Notes: generated from the sequence alone by a model not told the origin. DNA of 64,000 nucleotides from Catenaria anguillulae PL171 (GCA_002102555.1 MCFL01000063.1:1-64000), one strand, 5' to 3'; positions 11,990 to 23,253 are shown, counted from the stretch's first letter. Numbers and translations are program-made.

Positions 11990-12584
11990 GTACGGGTGAA
12001 CTGCGTGTGTATGAAAGGTTTCTCGTCAGTATCGACCGAAAGGGTGTGTGATAGTCCTGTATGATTCGCCAGATTTACTGTTCATGTGTGTATTGAGTGG
12101 ACTGGGAGTGATATACATGCATAATGATCTGACAATGTGTGGCGAGCTTGCAGCGGCCATAACCTTCGCCTGTCAGTGGCGGCGAGTGAGCGACGGCAAC
12201 TTAGAAACGGCTCATTTGTCTCACTTCGCTCTCACTTCTGTTGTGAACTTCAAGTTGATGTCCCGTAAGGATAGCAAATGGTTTTTCATTGTCCAACCAG
12301 AAGAACTGAGGAGGACACTGAATGACAAGAACGGATATCAATCGGAAGTTAGGGAGAGGGAGGGGTCGGCGAGGTGGGGGAGGGGTAAAGAGGGTCAATC
12401 ATCCAGACCATCAACGACTAAAACACTCGTCTAAATCATGTGCACGAAAGGGACACCACCACAACGAGGACGATCAAACAACAAATGTGGGTGTTTTCAA
12501 AAAAGGCAATCTTCCTTCTATGTCTGCTTTGTATCCTTGGGTTACTTTGTATGCGTCGAGTCGAGTCTCGTAGACGAGGTTGGC
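11990..12584. other. Intergenic
   Basis: No convincing gene. A short stretch near 12170-12200 superficially resembles the 5' end of large-subunit rRNA but is not one. Confidence 0.4.
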
Positions 12585-13061
12585 TTAGATGGCCTGAGCA
12601 GCACTAGTTCTTGCGGCAGACTTGGCCGGCACCTTGGCCGCGGCTTGTGCAGCAGGCTTGGCCACTGCAATCACAAGCGACAGCGGAACCACCTTGGCAT
12701 TCTTGGTGGCCGACTTGCGCCCGACCCGACGCGCCAGCAGACTCGGCGACGGTGCACCCGTCAAGGTAGCGAGAGGTGTGTCGATGTTGTGGAGATCAAA
12801 CGACTCGTCGTCGCTACTGCTGCTGGTCGCAGCGTCCTCGTCGTCAGCGACCGTGTCGACCACGTCGGTGATGGCAATGGCAAGATCGGAGAGGTCCGGC
12901 ACGTGCATGGAAGCTGCGAGCGGCACGGGAAGCTGCAGGCGAGTCAGGAATTGGTGGTGTTCGTCCGACCCATACGAAATGGAGATGGCGCCGCGGCGAG
13001 GGCGGGCGGTGGTGGTGGGGAGGGACACGGGGGTCGCGGGAAGAGTCGAAGAGGCAGACAT
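12585..13061 (-). CDS. Hypothetical low-complexity protein, 158 aa
   Basis: Single-exon frame starting MSASSTLPATP at 13061. It contains a Thr/Pro-rich N-terminus, a short basic RPRRGAI segment, a hydrophobic/acidic middle (SDLAIAITDVVDTVADDEDAA), a Ser/Asp-rich SSSSDDESFD patch that resembles a CK2 target, and an Ala/Lys-rich tail (KPAAQAAAKVPAKSAA). I recognise no family. Composition and isolated position make it a plausible small gene, not a certain one. Confidence 0.45.
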   Translation of the reverse strand: MSASSTLPATPVSLPTTTARPRRGAISISYGSDEHHQFLTRLQLPVPLAASMHVPDLSDLAIAITDVVDTVADDEDAATSSSSDDESFDLHNIDTPLATLTGAPSPSLLARRVGRKSATKNAKVVPLSLVIAVAKPAAQAAAKVPAKSAARTSAAQAI

Positions 13062-14324
13062 GATGAGAAATGTTGTTGGTTGATGTAGGGTGGAGTTGGG
13101 TCTGAGCGTCTCGTGTATTGAATGTATATGTGAATATGTCGGCCGGTCAATTGATGAAGGACTGGTTGAAGAAACCGCCGAATTGGGATGGAAAGATGGC
13201 GGGAAGTCGAGCATCTTTATAGCCGAATACTTTTCATTGTGGGGTGGGGGAGAAACAAGAATGTGGGGCGCACGCGAAACAAGCATGAGGTACATGATTT
13301 GGAAGGTCAACTAAAGAATGCGCATGCTCATGTGTCATCGTCATCGTTTACCTTACGTTACGGCTTCCGGCGTCTCATTTCAACGTCATCAATTGCATTT
13401 TGCTTGCTGTGTGCGGACAAAAATGAGATGACCGCGTGCTTGTTGCGGCGCCCGCAAGCGATGATTTGCGGCACTTGAGCCGATGCTTGGGGTTTTCGGT
13501 CCGCAAGATCGGCAAGCGAAGCAAAAGTAAAGAACAAAGCGCAAAGAGAGTTGAAGGATCGAGTCATCTCATTTGGCACAAATGTCAGCGGGCAGCGAGG
13601 GATGGTCAGCAGATCGATAGCTGCCCCGCCTGCCAACTCGGTGCCAAGACGAACCTTGAAGAAGGTTGGCATTTTTCAGAAACAGCAGGCAGAATGCCCA
13701 CGCTGGCCACGTCAGCAAACCGTTGCCACGTTGGGGCCGGATGATTCACACCTTCTTACTGTACCAACACGTTTCAAGTGTCTCATATTGTCTCGCACAC
13801 CTTCTTCAGCTTGTTGTCCCAACACAATCGGTGACGACACGTTTCCAGCATCGTCACTATGTACCGCGATGATGACGCATCGACGGGAAAGTGTGGTGAT
13901 GCCAACATGTGTGACGTTGAACCCGATGGTGCCCGCGAGCAACAGAATGCTCACTTGATGAAGCGTGGAAAATATCGGGCATGGTCTACTGTCTCACTGT
14001 CTCACTGCCTATCGACCACAGCACTCATCCGTACGCTGACGCTTCTGCATAAAGCATGCGCCGTTTCCGGACCACTCGAGAAGGCCGTTTTCGTGAGAGG
14101 CGCATCAGCATCGTTTTCACACATGCATGCATGCATGGCAGCCCTCGACCATTGATCAGCTTCAACTTCAAACTCAATTGGATCACAAGGTTGATGAGCA
14201 GCCGAAACCACCGTGAGTCACACTAGGTATTTAAATCGATGAAAGAATTCGATCAAGGCATGTACAGAATGAGACAAAGTGACGCATGATTCCTCACACC
14301 CAACTCAAAGTCACCTGTTCCACT
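13062..14324. other. Intergenic
   Basis: About 1.26 kb upstream of the 158-aa ORF and downstream of the WD40 gene. It contains a short (GCAT)n run around 14122-14138. No gene or RNA recognised. Confidence 0.4.
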
Positions 14325-15773
14325 TTACGCCTGCTGCTTGTTCTTGTTTTTCTTTGCACGCTTCCGCTTGGACTGGCTGGCCTCTGTCCCCTGAGCCATG
14401 CCATCGGCGACAGCGTCAGCAGCCGCTTCAGCCACGGCCTTGCGCTTCTTGGAAGCCGCAGATGCAGGCGAAGGCTTGGGCGCCTCCACCTCCTCCTGCT
14501 CCTCCTGCTCCTCTTGCATCTCCTCCATCTTGGCATCACTCTGGACCCCCTCGCTCGCTTCTGCGTCCGACTCTTCTTCATTATCAGGCACAAGCTCGCC
14601 ATCAATCGCATCCATGGCCAAACACGTCAACCTGCACTTTGTATCCAGCTCGGTAATGGGATCCACCTTGTGCGCGGCCTCACCAATGCGTGGACTCGCG
14701 CGCGGGATCCCCCATACGGACACAATGCCCGACGAGCTGGCGGCCGCAAGGTAGTACTCGACATTTGCACCATGGGGCTTGACATGGACATTGGCTTGGT
14801 CGTCGTCGGCCTCGTCATCGGACACTTGGTCGGCATCGGCATCGGCATCGGCATCAGGCGTGAATGCGTGCACAACAACCGACCGAATCCGCGTGCTTGC
14901 GTCTTCACGGGCAAAGTGTGCAACGACACGAATAGCACGCTCCTCGGACTCATCATCGTCTTCCTCTTGCCCGTCATCGTCCTGTTCCTCCTCCTCCGAC
15001 ATTTCCAACATGGTCACCAACCCATCCTCGCTGCCAACCACAAACCGGTGATCATCGACAAAGGCAAACGCATTGAGCCGCGTGCGCGGCGACGCATGCA
15101 CGGCAATGGACGACGTGGATGCCGTGTCGTAAATGACGAGCGAGTGGTTGAAGAGGATGGCGTAATGAACGCCCGTGGGCGAAAAGTGAATAGCAAACGG
15201 AGTGTCGGGCAGGCGCGATTTCGTGGCTTTGAGCCCGCGAAGCAGGTTCCAGCAAATGAGTTGGCGGTCTGACGACACAGTAAGTGCGAGTTTGCCTGAT
15301 GGGTGGATGGCAATACCAGTGATTGCGGCCCTGGGTGTTTAGAAAAGGGAGCCGTGTGAGCATGAGAAACTGATTCAGTTTGATCTCGGCCAGCAAAAGG
15401 GAAAAACATACTTGTGGCCCTTCAAGGTGGTCAATGGCTCCCAATCCTTTGTCCGCCACATGATCAACTTGCCCTGCTCGTCTCCCGACAAGACATGTGT
15501 CTTTCCAAACGCCTCGATCTGCGACACGGTGGCATTGTGCGCAAACAGCTCGCCCATGGCACGCATCGACTTGAGCGAGTACACCTTGATGAGTTCATCT
15601 TGCCCGCCAGTGCACAAGACGCCGCCACCCTTTGCGGAAATGGCCATGGACTTGATGCATCCAATGTGTGCCCCAAACCCAAACAGTTGCGTTGACAGTT
15701 GCGAGGTGGTGTCGACAGCGTAGCCAAACAGCAGGCGTTCGTAGGATCCGGCGGTGATTCGGAGGACGGGCAT
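14325..15773 (-). CDS. MAK11: WD40 protein, PAK1IP1/Mak11 type (ribosome biogenesis)
   Basis: Two exons, 15412-15773 and 14325-15330, give 455 aa; the 81-nt intron joins GHK to AAITGIAIHPSGK. The start MPVLRITAGSYERLLFGYAVD matches the N-terminal blade of the Mak11/PAK1IP1 family. WD-type units follow: GCIKSMAISAKGGGVLCTGGQDELIKVYSL, VSQIEAFGKTHVLSGDEQGKLIMW, ITGIAIHPSGKLALTVSSDRQLICWNL, and later ones ending IVSVWGI. The family acts in the nucleolus in 60S subunit assembly. Acidic insertions (EEEEQDDDGQEEDDDE and a DADADADAD run) interrupt the later blades. The C-terminal tail is Glu-rich, then strongly basic (KKRKA, SKRKRAKKNKNK), as expected of a nucleolar protein. Family assignment is by motif recognition. 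Confidence 0.8.
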
Positions 15774-16466
15774 GGTGCGGGGAATTGATGGGGGTTCACT
15801 TTGTGGCGATGGTGGTGAGGGTATCCATGGAACGTTAATGATTGACCAGCACGCTTGGTCTTGGGTCTCGCAAAACGGTGCGAGTTGCAGCAAACGCATT
15901 GTGCAAGAGATAGCGCGTTGCATTTCGCATCATGTGATGTGTTGCCACATGATCGAGAAGCCCTTCAGACGTGTCCTGACCAGGGCAGTTGACAAGTAAA
16001 TCCCCTTTGACCGAGAAGGTCGTATGGTGTGGTCGGTGTAGAACACAGAGTTTATTGAACTGGAGCACAATTATGGTAAGGAGTCAACAGAGAAAACGAA
16101 TAAAGAACAGATTGGATGGGGCAACCCTCGCAACAATAATGGGCGCGGGCGCATACTCTTGGACCAACCCGCAGACCCCACTGCTCACCGACATGCCCAG
16201 CGGCACCTTGACGAACCAAACAAGAAACGGAACGACGTGAAAAGAAATAAAGAAGGGGGAAACGAAGCAATCAGACCGGAAAGGAAGTGATTGGGTGGCG
16301 GCAACATGGACCCGAGGTCAGGAAACAGAAGAAAAAGACAAAACCAAAACCGAAACCAAAACCAAAACGAAAAACAAAAAGAACAATACTCATCAGTCGC
16401 GCACACAGCGCCCTTCCCTCTCCCACTCTCTCTCCCCTCCCCACTCTCTCCTTCCACTACCTCCAC
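15774..16466. other. Intergenic plus LINE 3' end
   Basis: 5' flank of the WD40 gene (from 15774) followed by what is probably the 3' end of the minus-strand LINE. No gene recognised. The A/C-rich run at 16339-16381 is listed separately. Confidence 0.4.
16339..16381. repeat. AACCAAA-type simple repeat
   Basis: Imperfect repeats of AAACCAAAACC followed by A-rich sequence; on the minus strand this is TTTTGG-rich. It lies 86-128 nt beyond the LINE stop codon on the element's 3' side, so it may be the element's 3'-terminal simple repeat. That link is inference. Confidence 0.5.
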
Positions 16467-18632
16467 TCACCACAAAGTGTCTAACCCGTGCATAGCACGA
16501 GTTACTCGGGCGTCTGCGTCGCTGCGCGTCGATGCGCCGCCAGTGTTGGGGCACTCGCCGTCCTCGTGTACGAGCAGGGAGAGGCGGCAGAGCGAGCAGA
16601 ATCCAGCGTTGAGTCGTCTGTTCTTGGTTGCGCGTGGACGGCGCGGCTCGGTCGGGTCGCGCGGTGCGAGTTGGTCACGTTGCGGCGGCAGGGCGTCGCG
16701 GTTGGGTGGTGCCAGGTCAAAAAGCCGCTGGCAGTGGTCGGTCCACACCTTGGCGTGGAGCGCGTGGCCGAGGAGGGCGGCAATGCCACCAGCGAGGCGG
16801 CGCTTGTCCTTGGTCTGCTTGAGCAGTGGGTACACGACCTGGAACTGCTCGAGCGACAAGGCGCCAGTGAGGACGCGGGGCAGCATGGCGGGCGTCCACC
16901 ACAGCAACAAGATGGACGCGGCGGCAGCGGGAGGGTTGGCGTAGCCGCGCTCGGCAAGGATGCGCGACAGTTCTTGGTGGGCGTACTCGCGGGCTTCGTC
17001 GCGGGCAGGCGCAGTTGCAGGGCACTCAAGCCAGTGTGCGCTGTCATCGGTCGCGTCGCATGACGGGCATCTTGGGCTCGGGAACTTGTGCGGCCACCAC
17101 TTGTGGTTGCGCGCTCGCGTCGGCAGCATGCCCACGAGGAACCGCGAGCGAAAGGCAATGAGCTTGTTGTGCTTGCGCGACGTGCGACGGTCGCGCCCGT
17201 TCCCACCCGCGTGCATGACCAGCGCCATCACACCCACATCCACGCCGGCCAACTCGATGCCTGCGGCAGTGCTCTTTGACGCCAGCCACGCATGCACCCG
17301 CTGGTGCCACGCGTACTTGATGAACTTCCGCGGGTCTGTGCTCACCACGTCCCCGCCGAACGCGACCACGTGCCGCATCTTGCGCCGGCCCAGCCCAAAC
17401 GCCGGGTTGACCTTTGCCCGCGGGAGAGATGACTCGGCCCCTGCGTTCGCCAACCGATCCGCCGACTCATTGCCCACGTTGCCGGCATGCCCCTTGACCC
17501 AGTCGAGCGTTGCGCGCAGGCGCCTCTCGCGCACCACAAGATCAATCACATCCCACTCGAGCGACCCCACAGACCGCACGAGAGAACGCAAACCGGGCTT
17601 GCGCGAACCCAACACACGGCCAGCCGCCTTCACAGCCGCCATGGAATCGGACAAAATCTTGACGACCGACCCGACAGGCGCCAAACACACCGCAGCCAGT
17701 ACGCCCCACTGCTCCGCACGCGTTGACGACACTAGGCCATGGACCGGCCTCAACGACACCATGTACGCCGCGTCCTCGTGCGCAACAATCTGCTCCTCCT
17801 CCTCGGCAGCCACTGCCGCCATCTCGCCGTGTTCGGCCTCATCCTCCTCGCGCACGCGATCCCAGTGTTCGGTTTCGGTGCGCGCCTTGTCCCCGTCTAC
17901 GCCTTCACCAACAAATGCGTGCACGCCTGCGCCCACGGGCCGGGCCCCACGACCCTCTGGTGTCTCCATCACGGACCCGTCCGTGTACAAGGTCACTGCG
18001 GCGCCATGTGCGACCGAGGGCAACGTGACGCCGTCACTATGCACAGCGATTGATCCTGCGCCAGCTGCGAGGTAGCGGCTAAGCGTGAGCGCCGAGGACG
18101 GGTACAGCCATGGGCGGAACGGCTCCTCGGGCTGGGCCAAGAGTGGCCACGGCAGGTCGCGGATTGGATGGCGGCAAAGTTCTTGCACGCGGCGCAGCAG
18201 CGACTCGTGGAAAGGCTTCCAAGAGTTGAGGTTGAGCTTGGTCTCAACATGCCGCTGGTAGACGGGCTGGCCCTCCGGCGCGAATTGGCTAGCCCAGTGC
18301 AGGCCGTGCTTGCACAGTTGCCTGACGACAGCTGGGTTACGGTGGGCGAGCGAGTCGTCCTCGCTGAGGAAGAGCGGCGAGTGGTGGCAGCCCGGGTCGC
18401 CGGCAAATTCGCCGTGCGTGTCGATGACCGAGATGTTGGCAGCGTGCATGAGCGGCAGCAAATTGGCAAACCAGCACACAGTTGACGACGGGGCGATCGG
18501 CTGTGGGTAGGCAAGCGGCGAGCACGGCATGGCGAGCGCCCAAGCGGCAAGTCCAAGGCAGACGCGAGCTGGCGTACCGAGCGGGCCGCGGTCGTTGAGC
18601 ATGACGGCCAGCTCTGTGACATGGTGACGCAC
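16467..18632 (-). CDS. LINE ORF2 fragment: RNase H and zinc knuckle
   Basis: Continuation of ORF2 after a 1-nt frame change. It starts with the RT-connection region (HHVTELAVMLNDRGPLG), followed by the RNase H domain with acidic residues in YTDGS, RAEQW, SDSMA and NESADR. An Arg-rich segment and the CX2C...H...C knuckle lie about 300 residues further on. Stop at 16467. Confidence 0.8.
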   Translation of the reverse strand: MRHHVTELAVMLNDRGPLGTPARVCLGLAAWALAMPCSPLAYPQPIAPSSTVCWFANLLPLMHAANISVIDTHGEFAGDPGCHHSPLFLSEDDSLAHRNPAVVRQLCKHGLHWASQFAPEGQPVYQRHVETKLNLNSWKPFHESLLRRVQELCRHPIRDLPWPLLAQPEEPFRPWLYPSSALTLSRYLAAGAGSIAVHSDGVTLPSVAHGAAVTLYTDGSVMETPEGRGARPVGAGVHAFVGEGVDGDKARTETEHWDRVREEDEAEHGEMAAVAAEEEEQIVAHEDAAYMVSLRPVHGLVSSTRAEQWGVLAAVCLAPVGSVVKILSDSMAAVKAAGRVLGSRKPGLRSLVRSVGSLEWDVIDLVVRERRLRATLDWVKGHAGNVGNESADRLANAGAESSLPRAKVNPAFGLGRRKMRHVVAFGGDVVSTDPRKFIKYAWHQRVHAWLASKSTAAGIELAGVDVGVMALVMHAGGNGRDRRTSRKHNKLIAFRSRFLVGMLPTRARNHKWWPHKFPSPRCPSCDATDDSAHWLECPATAPARDEAREYAHQELSRILAERGYANPPAAAASILLLWWTPAMLPRVLTGALSLEQFQVVYPLLKQTKDKRRLAGGIAALLGHALHAKVWTDHCQRLFDLAPPNRDALPPQRDQLAPRDPTEPRRPRATKNRRLNAGFCSLCRLSLLVHEDGECPNTGGASTRSDADARVTRAMHGLDTLW

Positions 18633-21297
18633 GAATCAGGTTTGAAAGTGAGTCAAGATCGTGGATGGACGGATGATGAATCAGAGCCGAGGAGGTTGTG
18701 CGATCGACACCAAGCTTCTGCCGAATTAACGACCGGAACTTGGCATCCCATGTATCAATCACGGCGGGCGGCGGCACAAAGTTGCTGGTGCGGTACAGCG
18801 CCGCCGGGTATATCACGTTGTTGGCAAAGTAAACCGCCATCTTGCCCGTGATTGCCTTGCTCTTGAGGAGCCCGTGCCCCTTTCGGAGCTCGTTCTCAAA
18901 CGCCTCGCGCGCTGTGCGCGGCCAGTCCTCTGCTGACAACCACACGCCCAAATACCGGAAAGGTTGCCGCCCATCCAGAAACGGAATTGGCTCCCCCTCA
19001 ACCGTCAGCGGCTCGCCGCGGGCCTCGCCCTTGCAATTGAGGACCAACATGGCACCCTTGGACGCGTTTGCCTTGACCGCCGTGACGCGCTTGAACGATG
19101 ACACGATCCGCAGCAGTCGCTCCATCTCAAACCGGTTTGGCGCAAAGAACGCCGCGTCATCCACGTACGCCATGGCCGCCAGCTGCGCGGCGTCGACCAC
19201 CTCGCCATCCGCTCTATGTGGCGCGGTCCTCGATGGTGCCGGCTCCGGGTCGCCCGTCTCGCCCTTGCGTGCACACAACGCTACCCCCGGGCACACGCGG
19301 TTGACCTTGCTCAGGAGCACATCGTAAAAAATGGCCCACATGAGCGGCGACTCGACTGCACCCTGCGGGATCCCACGATGCATGTGGATAGGGTCGGTCA
19401 GGCCATACTCGGTCTTGATTCGTGCTGTGCGGCCCGCGAGCAACGAGTCACAGTAAAGTTCGATGAAGGCGTCGGGCACGCGGATGCGCTTGAGGGCGAG
19501 ACGGAGGATATGGTGCGGGACCGTGTCGAACGCCTTGGCCTTGTCCTCAAAGTACACCCAGAGTTGCTGCTTTCGGGCGCGGGCCTGCGACATGGCGGCG
19601 GCGAGCGTCGCGATCGGGAGCGTGGTGTTGGTGCCGGGCAGGACGCTGTGGCGGGCACCGAGGAGTACGTCGTGGTCGGTGAGCACCTGCATCATTCGGG
19701 TTGTGAGGACCTTCATGAACAGTTTGCCCGCGCACTCGCGTAGCGTGATGGGCCGCATGTCGTTGGCCGACCCGGCGTAGCCGATGGGCTTCTTGGGCAC
19801 GAGCACCATGATGCCCTCCTTCCACGCTTGCAGCACTCGCCTGATGCGGAGGATAGCATTGAACAGGTTGAGCAACATTCGCTGGCACTCGTCGCCTGCG
19901 TCCCGCAGGAGGCGGTACGTGAGATTTGACTCTCCCGGCGCCTTGTAGAGACTCACGTGCGCAAACGCCTCCCTCAGGTCCTTTTCCGTCATCTCGGCTG
20001 GCAGCCTCGCCCAGATCTCCGGGTCCACGGCGTCACGCCCCCTGAACTCAGGCTCCCAATTGCCCAGACCGTGGTAGTCTTGTGGCCCAAACCACTTGCT
20101 CGCCTCACGCCAAATGCCCTCTTTGACTTCCGTTGGCTCCCGCGTCAGCCGTTTGTGGCCGTCGCCCATGTCGCGCAGGTAGAACGAAATGCACGAGTCT
20201 GGGCGGAAACGCTCCTTGACCCGGCTGATGACCGACGGCAGATTGGTGAGGAAATCCTCGTTGCGCTTGTCGATCCGGGCTGCAATCCTTGCGGCTCGCT
20301 CCTGGTTGAACTCGACCGCGATCGCCATCCGGAGCACAGAGAGGGCTGCGCGCGCGTACTTGCGGTCGTTGGTGAATTCGGCCCGTGGGTGGAGACCGTG
20401 TGACTCGGCAAGCCGGACGGCCTGTGTCGGTGCGGCGCCGCGGCGGCTGCGCCTTGACCATTTCTTAATGTCGGCAACGGCCTTGTCGAGTGGGTTGGTC
20501 GAGTGGTGGGGGTTGGCAAGGAGCTGTGAGAAACACAACTTGACGGGGAGAGTATCCTTTGCCGACTCTTGCAAGCCATTGGAGAAGGAAACCCACGCAC
20601 CGTCGATATCACCAGCAGCCAGCTGGGCGTCCAGGTCAGGAGCGAGCCGCAGGTCGGTCGTGCGCCGGTAATCCTTCCACTGCTCGTCGGTCGCGGTGGC
20701 TGTGTCGATGTCTTGGGAACGCGCAGCCCTGAGGGCGGCAACGACCCGCTCCTGCTGATCCCAGTCAAGCTGCTGGCCAAAGTTTGTGCAAATAGTCACC
20801 GCGGCGTGGTCCGTAAAGAAAGGGCGCGGGAGTGTAGGCCATGACACTGTAGCCGAGTTTGTTGCTGCAAGCGTTTCGCCGCACCCATACCAGAAGTTGA
20901 GGCGGTTGGCGGCCTGGTGGGCATTGCGTCGGGTGATGTCGGTGCAACCCTTGGAGGCGGCAAGGTCGGCAAGTCCCATCTCGAGTGCCACCGTGTCGAC
21001 CAGTGCCCCTGCGCCAGCGGCTCCTGGGTTGAGGTCGCCACCAAGGAGGATTCGGTGGCCAAGGTTGCGAGCGCGGTTGATCTCGGTGTGCAGCCAGGCG
21101 GTGAGGTCGGCAACAATGGCGGGAGAGCCGTGCGGTACATATACACCAAATACAGTCAGTGCAGAGAGGCCGACAAGGTTGATATCCATTCGGATGCCAT
21201 ACCGGGGGAAGCGGGCAGTGCAGCCGATGTGCGAGTGCAGGTCGCGACGGTACCCAAAAAAGAGCCCTGACCCCTGCGGGCGCCTGTCGTTGTGTGC
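18632..21297 (-). CDS. LINE ORF2 fragment: endonuclease C-terminus and RT
   Basis: Largest uninterrupted ORF2 segment, here read from just after the in-frame TGA at 21298-21300 to the frameshift near 18630. It holds the second half of the APE endonuclease (GGDLNPG, FTDHAAV), a linker with IDKRNEDFLTNLP, and the full reverse transcriptase including AYVDD. It ends in HDLDSLSNLIR. Beyond the frameshift the frame stays open but reads nonsense. Confidence 0.8.
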
Positions 21298-21532
21298 TCA
21301 GACCATCTGCCACTCGTCGGAGAGCTTGTTGTCGATGCCAGACAGGGCCCGCTTCTCCGCCAGCTTCGTCTCCGTGCCCACAACCACGTCCGCGCCGACT
21401 GATTCCATAAAGCCATCGTCTTGGTCTCGTTGCTGATGCCGCACACGTTGAGGACTGAAAACGTGACTGTGGGGGCGGCATCAGGTCGGGGTATCCTGCC
21501 CGTGCGCTCGGGGCCTGCTCCTCCAGTCTGAC

Positions 21533-22240
21533 TCATTGCGCGCGGGCTGGGGGAGCGGCAGCGTTGCCGGCAGAGCTGGCAGAGCGGATGTTGGGGCGGG
21601 TTGAGTTGGCCACGGGGGTGTTTGTCATTTGACGGGTCGCCGAGACTTGTGCTGCTGGCGAGGCGCCGTGCTGCGCGGGTCGTTGGGCAGTTGTTACACG
21701 ATCGTGCTGCGGTGGACACCATGGAGGCGGGCGGATCCTTCGAGGAGCTCGTCCTTCGGCTAGCCAGCCAGAGCAGCCAGCTGTGCGCCAATGGCAGTGA
21801 TTGGCACGTTCTTTGGCAAGCCTTGAACAAGTGTCGGCAGTTTTGGTGGCATAATCCTTGAACGCGACAAACTTGTCCTCGCCCTCGCCGGCAGACTGGT
21901 CAAGAAGTCTTCGCTGCGTTTGTCGGTGCGGGCAGTAGGCGGCATCTTGACCACTGCTTGCTCTCGTCAATGGACTCGGAGGATCTGGTGAGGGCGCCGT
22001 GTCAAACGCCTTGGACTTGTCGTCAATGTACACCCAAGGTGGTCGGGTGCGGGCGCGCGAAAGGTTGCAGCTTGGCAGCGGCAAAGGTCGGCCGCATGAG
22101 GATGAGATTTGAGGAAGGGAATCTGACGGGGGAGAGCATTCGTTGCTGGCTGCCGTTGCGGTCTTTTCCAAAACATTGCTGCAATCCACTGGCACGCTGC
22201 TGGCGAACATGACCCAGAATGGTAGCGGACCGCGTCAGCG
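21533..22240 (-). mobile_element. LINE ORF1 remnant with shuffled RT pieces
   Basis: Minus-strand sequence just upstream of ORF2. A frame ending SAGNAAAPPARAQ stops with TGA that overlaps the ORF2 start (CAATGAG at 21533-21536), as expected for an ORF1/ORF2 junction. Further upstream, about 22010-22030, the peptide WVYIDDKSKAFDTAP is a copy of RT motif A. It is followed about 100 nt later, in another frame near 21910-21930, by TDKRSEDFLTSLP, which matches a segment that lies upstream of motif A in the main element. The order is inverted, so the pieces are rearranged. Confidence 0.55.
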
Positions 22241-22993
22241 AGCTTTGTTGAATAAAGCAAATAATGATGTTGTTGTTGGGAGCCGCTTCCGAACGACGTT
22301 TTCTTGAATGTTGGATATCAGTATCGACGGCTGGGTGAGTGGTGCGAGACCCCCCAATACTTGTCCCGCGTGCAACGGCGGTCTGTGGCGAGAACCTCGC
22401 CATTGGCAGGCTGTCGGCAGCTACAAGAAGGAGAGTGGCAGCAGCCGGTCGGTTAGTCGGATCAGTAGTTTGGATCACGCTTGCTGGTTGAGGGGCAAGG
22501 ATATCGACGAACCAGGAAATGACATGGAGTGTGGCCAATGTTTTTTCTTGACGGGGGGCGGCTGGAGCATGGGCGAGCTTGGGTAGGGCACTTGGATACC
22601 GTACTTGGTAAGCGCACTTGGGGAGCGCGGTGTACGTTGGAGGGAGCAGAGCAGCAGGACGCTGACTGGGATGAATCGGCCGGGCCGTTGTTGATGTCGA
22701 GATGGGCCGGTGTCAGGATTCCCCAACAAAGAACATAAACAGGATTTGGTGGTGAAAGAACAGGGGATGATCCCGCGGGAAGCGTATGAGTGTATTGCCG
22801 AAAGCGGCGAGTGGTGTGTACATATTCTTTTCATGCCATTGACCGGTAGAGGTGGATGGATATTTATTGTCTTGAGTTGACTCTCGATCAAGGCAAGAAG
22901 AGCGTGTGATCGTTGGCTGTGATGATGGTATGTATTAACATACAGGAACATCAATGTATAAATACGGTTAGTTTGACGCGAAATTCGCAACAG
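22241..22993. other. Intergenic
   Basis: Between the LINE remnants and the tRNA cluster. Several short frames but no recognised protein. Confidence 0.4.
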
Positions 22994-23065
22994 GTCACCT
23001 TAGTATAGTGGTTAGTACTCCACGTTGTGGCCGTGGCGGCCCCAGTTCGATTCTGGGAGGTGACA
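22994..23065 (+). tRNA. tRNA-His (anticodon GTG)
   Basis: Acceptor GTCACCT pairs with AGGTGAC. The anticodon stem CCACG/CGTGG encloses loop TTGTGGC, anticodon GTG. The T arm has AGTTCGATTCT. A G immediately before position 22994 could be the encoded G-1 typical of tRNA-His. No intron. Confidence 0.95.
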
Positions 23066-23180
23066 TGTCAGGCAGTTACAGTACATAGTGCAAGCGTCCA
23101 TGTTTGTGCATGTGCTGACTGTGGACTTCTTTTTCTTGAGTTGGCGTTTACAAAATGTTTCCATCCAAAAAGATGCAAAA

Positions 23181-23253
23181 CGATCCCGGGAGGATTCGAA
23201 CCTCCGATCTCCTGATCCGTAGTCAGGCGCCTTAGCCATTGGGCCACGGGACC
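23181..23253 (-). tRNA. tRNA-Arg (anticodon ACG), second copy
   Basis: Minus strand from GGTCCCGTGG to GGGATC. The anticodon loop CTACGGA is flanked by CCTGA/TCAGG, identical to the copy at 10511. The acceptor and T arms differ (GGTCCCG/CGGGATC and AGGTTCGAATCC). TTTT lies just downstream as terminator. Confidence 0.95.

Larger units (their letters stand above)
16467..21536 (-). mobile_element. LINE retrotransposon ORF2 (EN-RT-RNase H), damaged
   Basis: Non-LTR element on the minus strand. ORF2 starts with MSQTGGAG at 21536. APE-type endonuclease motifs in order: SVLNVCG, VVVGTETK, LLGGDLNPG and FTDHAAV. The reverse transcriptase has VYFEDKAKAFDTVPH (motif A), RGIPQGAVESPLMW and the catalytic AYVDD. 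RNase H has LYTDGS, TRAEQWG, ILSDSMAAV and KGHAGNVGNESADRLAN. A zinc knuckle CPSCDATDDSAHWLECP follows. Domain order fits the I/Tad1-like groups that carry RNase H. Lesions: a frameshift near 21411-21425, an in-frame TGA at 21298-21300, and a frameshift near 18630 between RT and RNase H. This copy therefore cannot make one intact ORF2 product unless these are sequence errors. Long open frames on the opposite strand are shadows. Confidence 0.9.

Noticed and set aside
12165-12200. Similarity to the 5' end of large-subunit rRNA (gcggcgagtgagcg)
   Set aside because: Only a short match; flanking sequence does not continue as rRNA.
16291-16944. Plus-strand frame starting in the A-rich repeat
   Set aside because: Begins in a simple repeat and continues antisense to LINE ORF2; no homologous features.
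16960-18075. Long plus-strand open frame (371 codons) inside the LINE
   Set aside because: It lies antisense to the RNase H and zinc-knuckle coding region; Ser/Thr/Arg-rich shadow with no domain.
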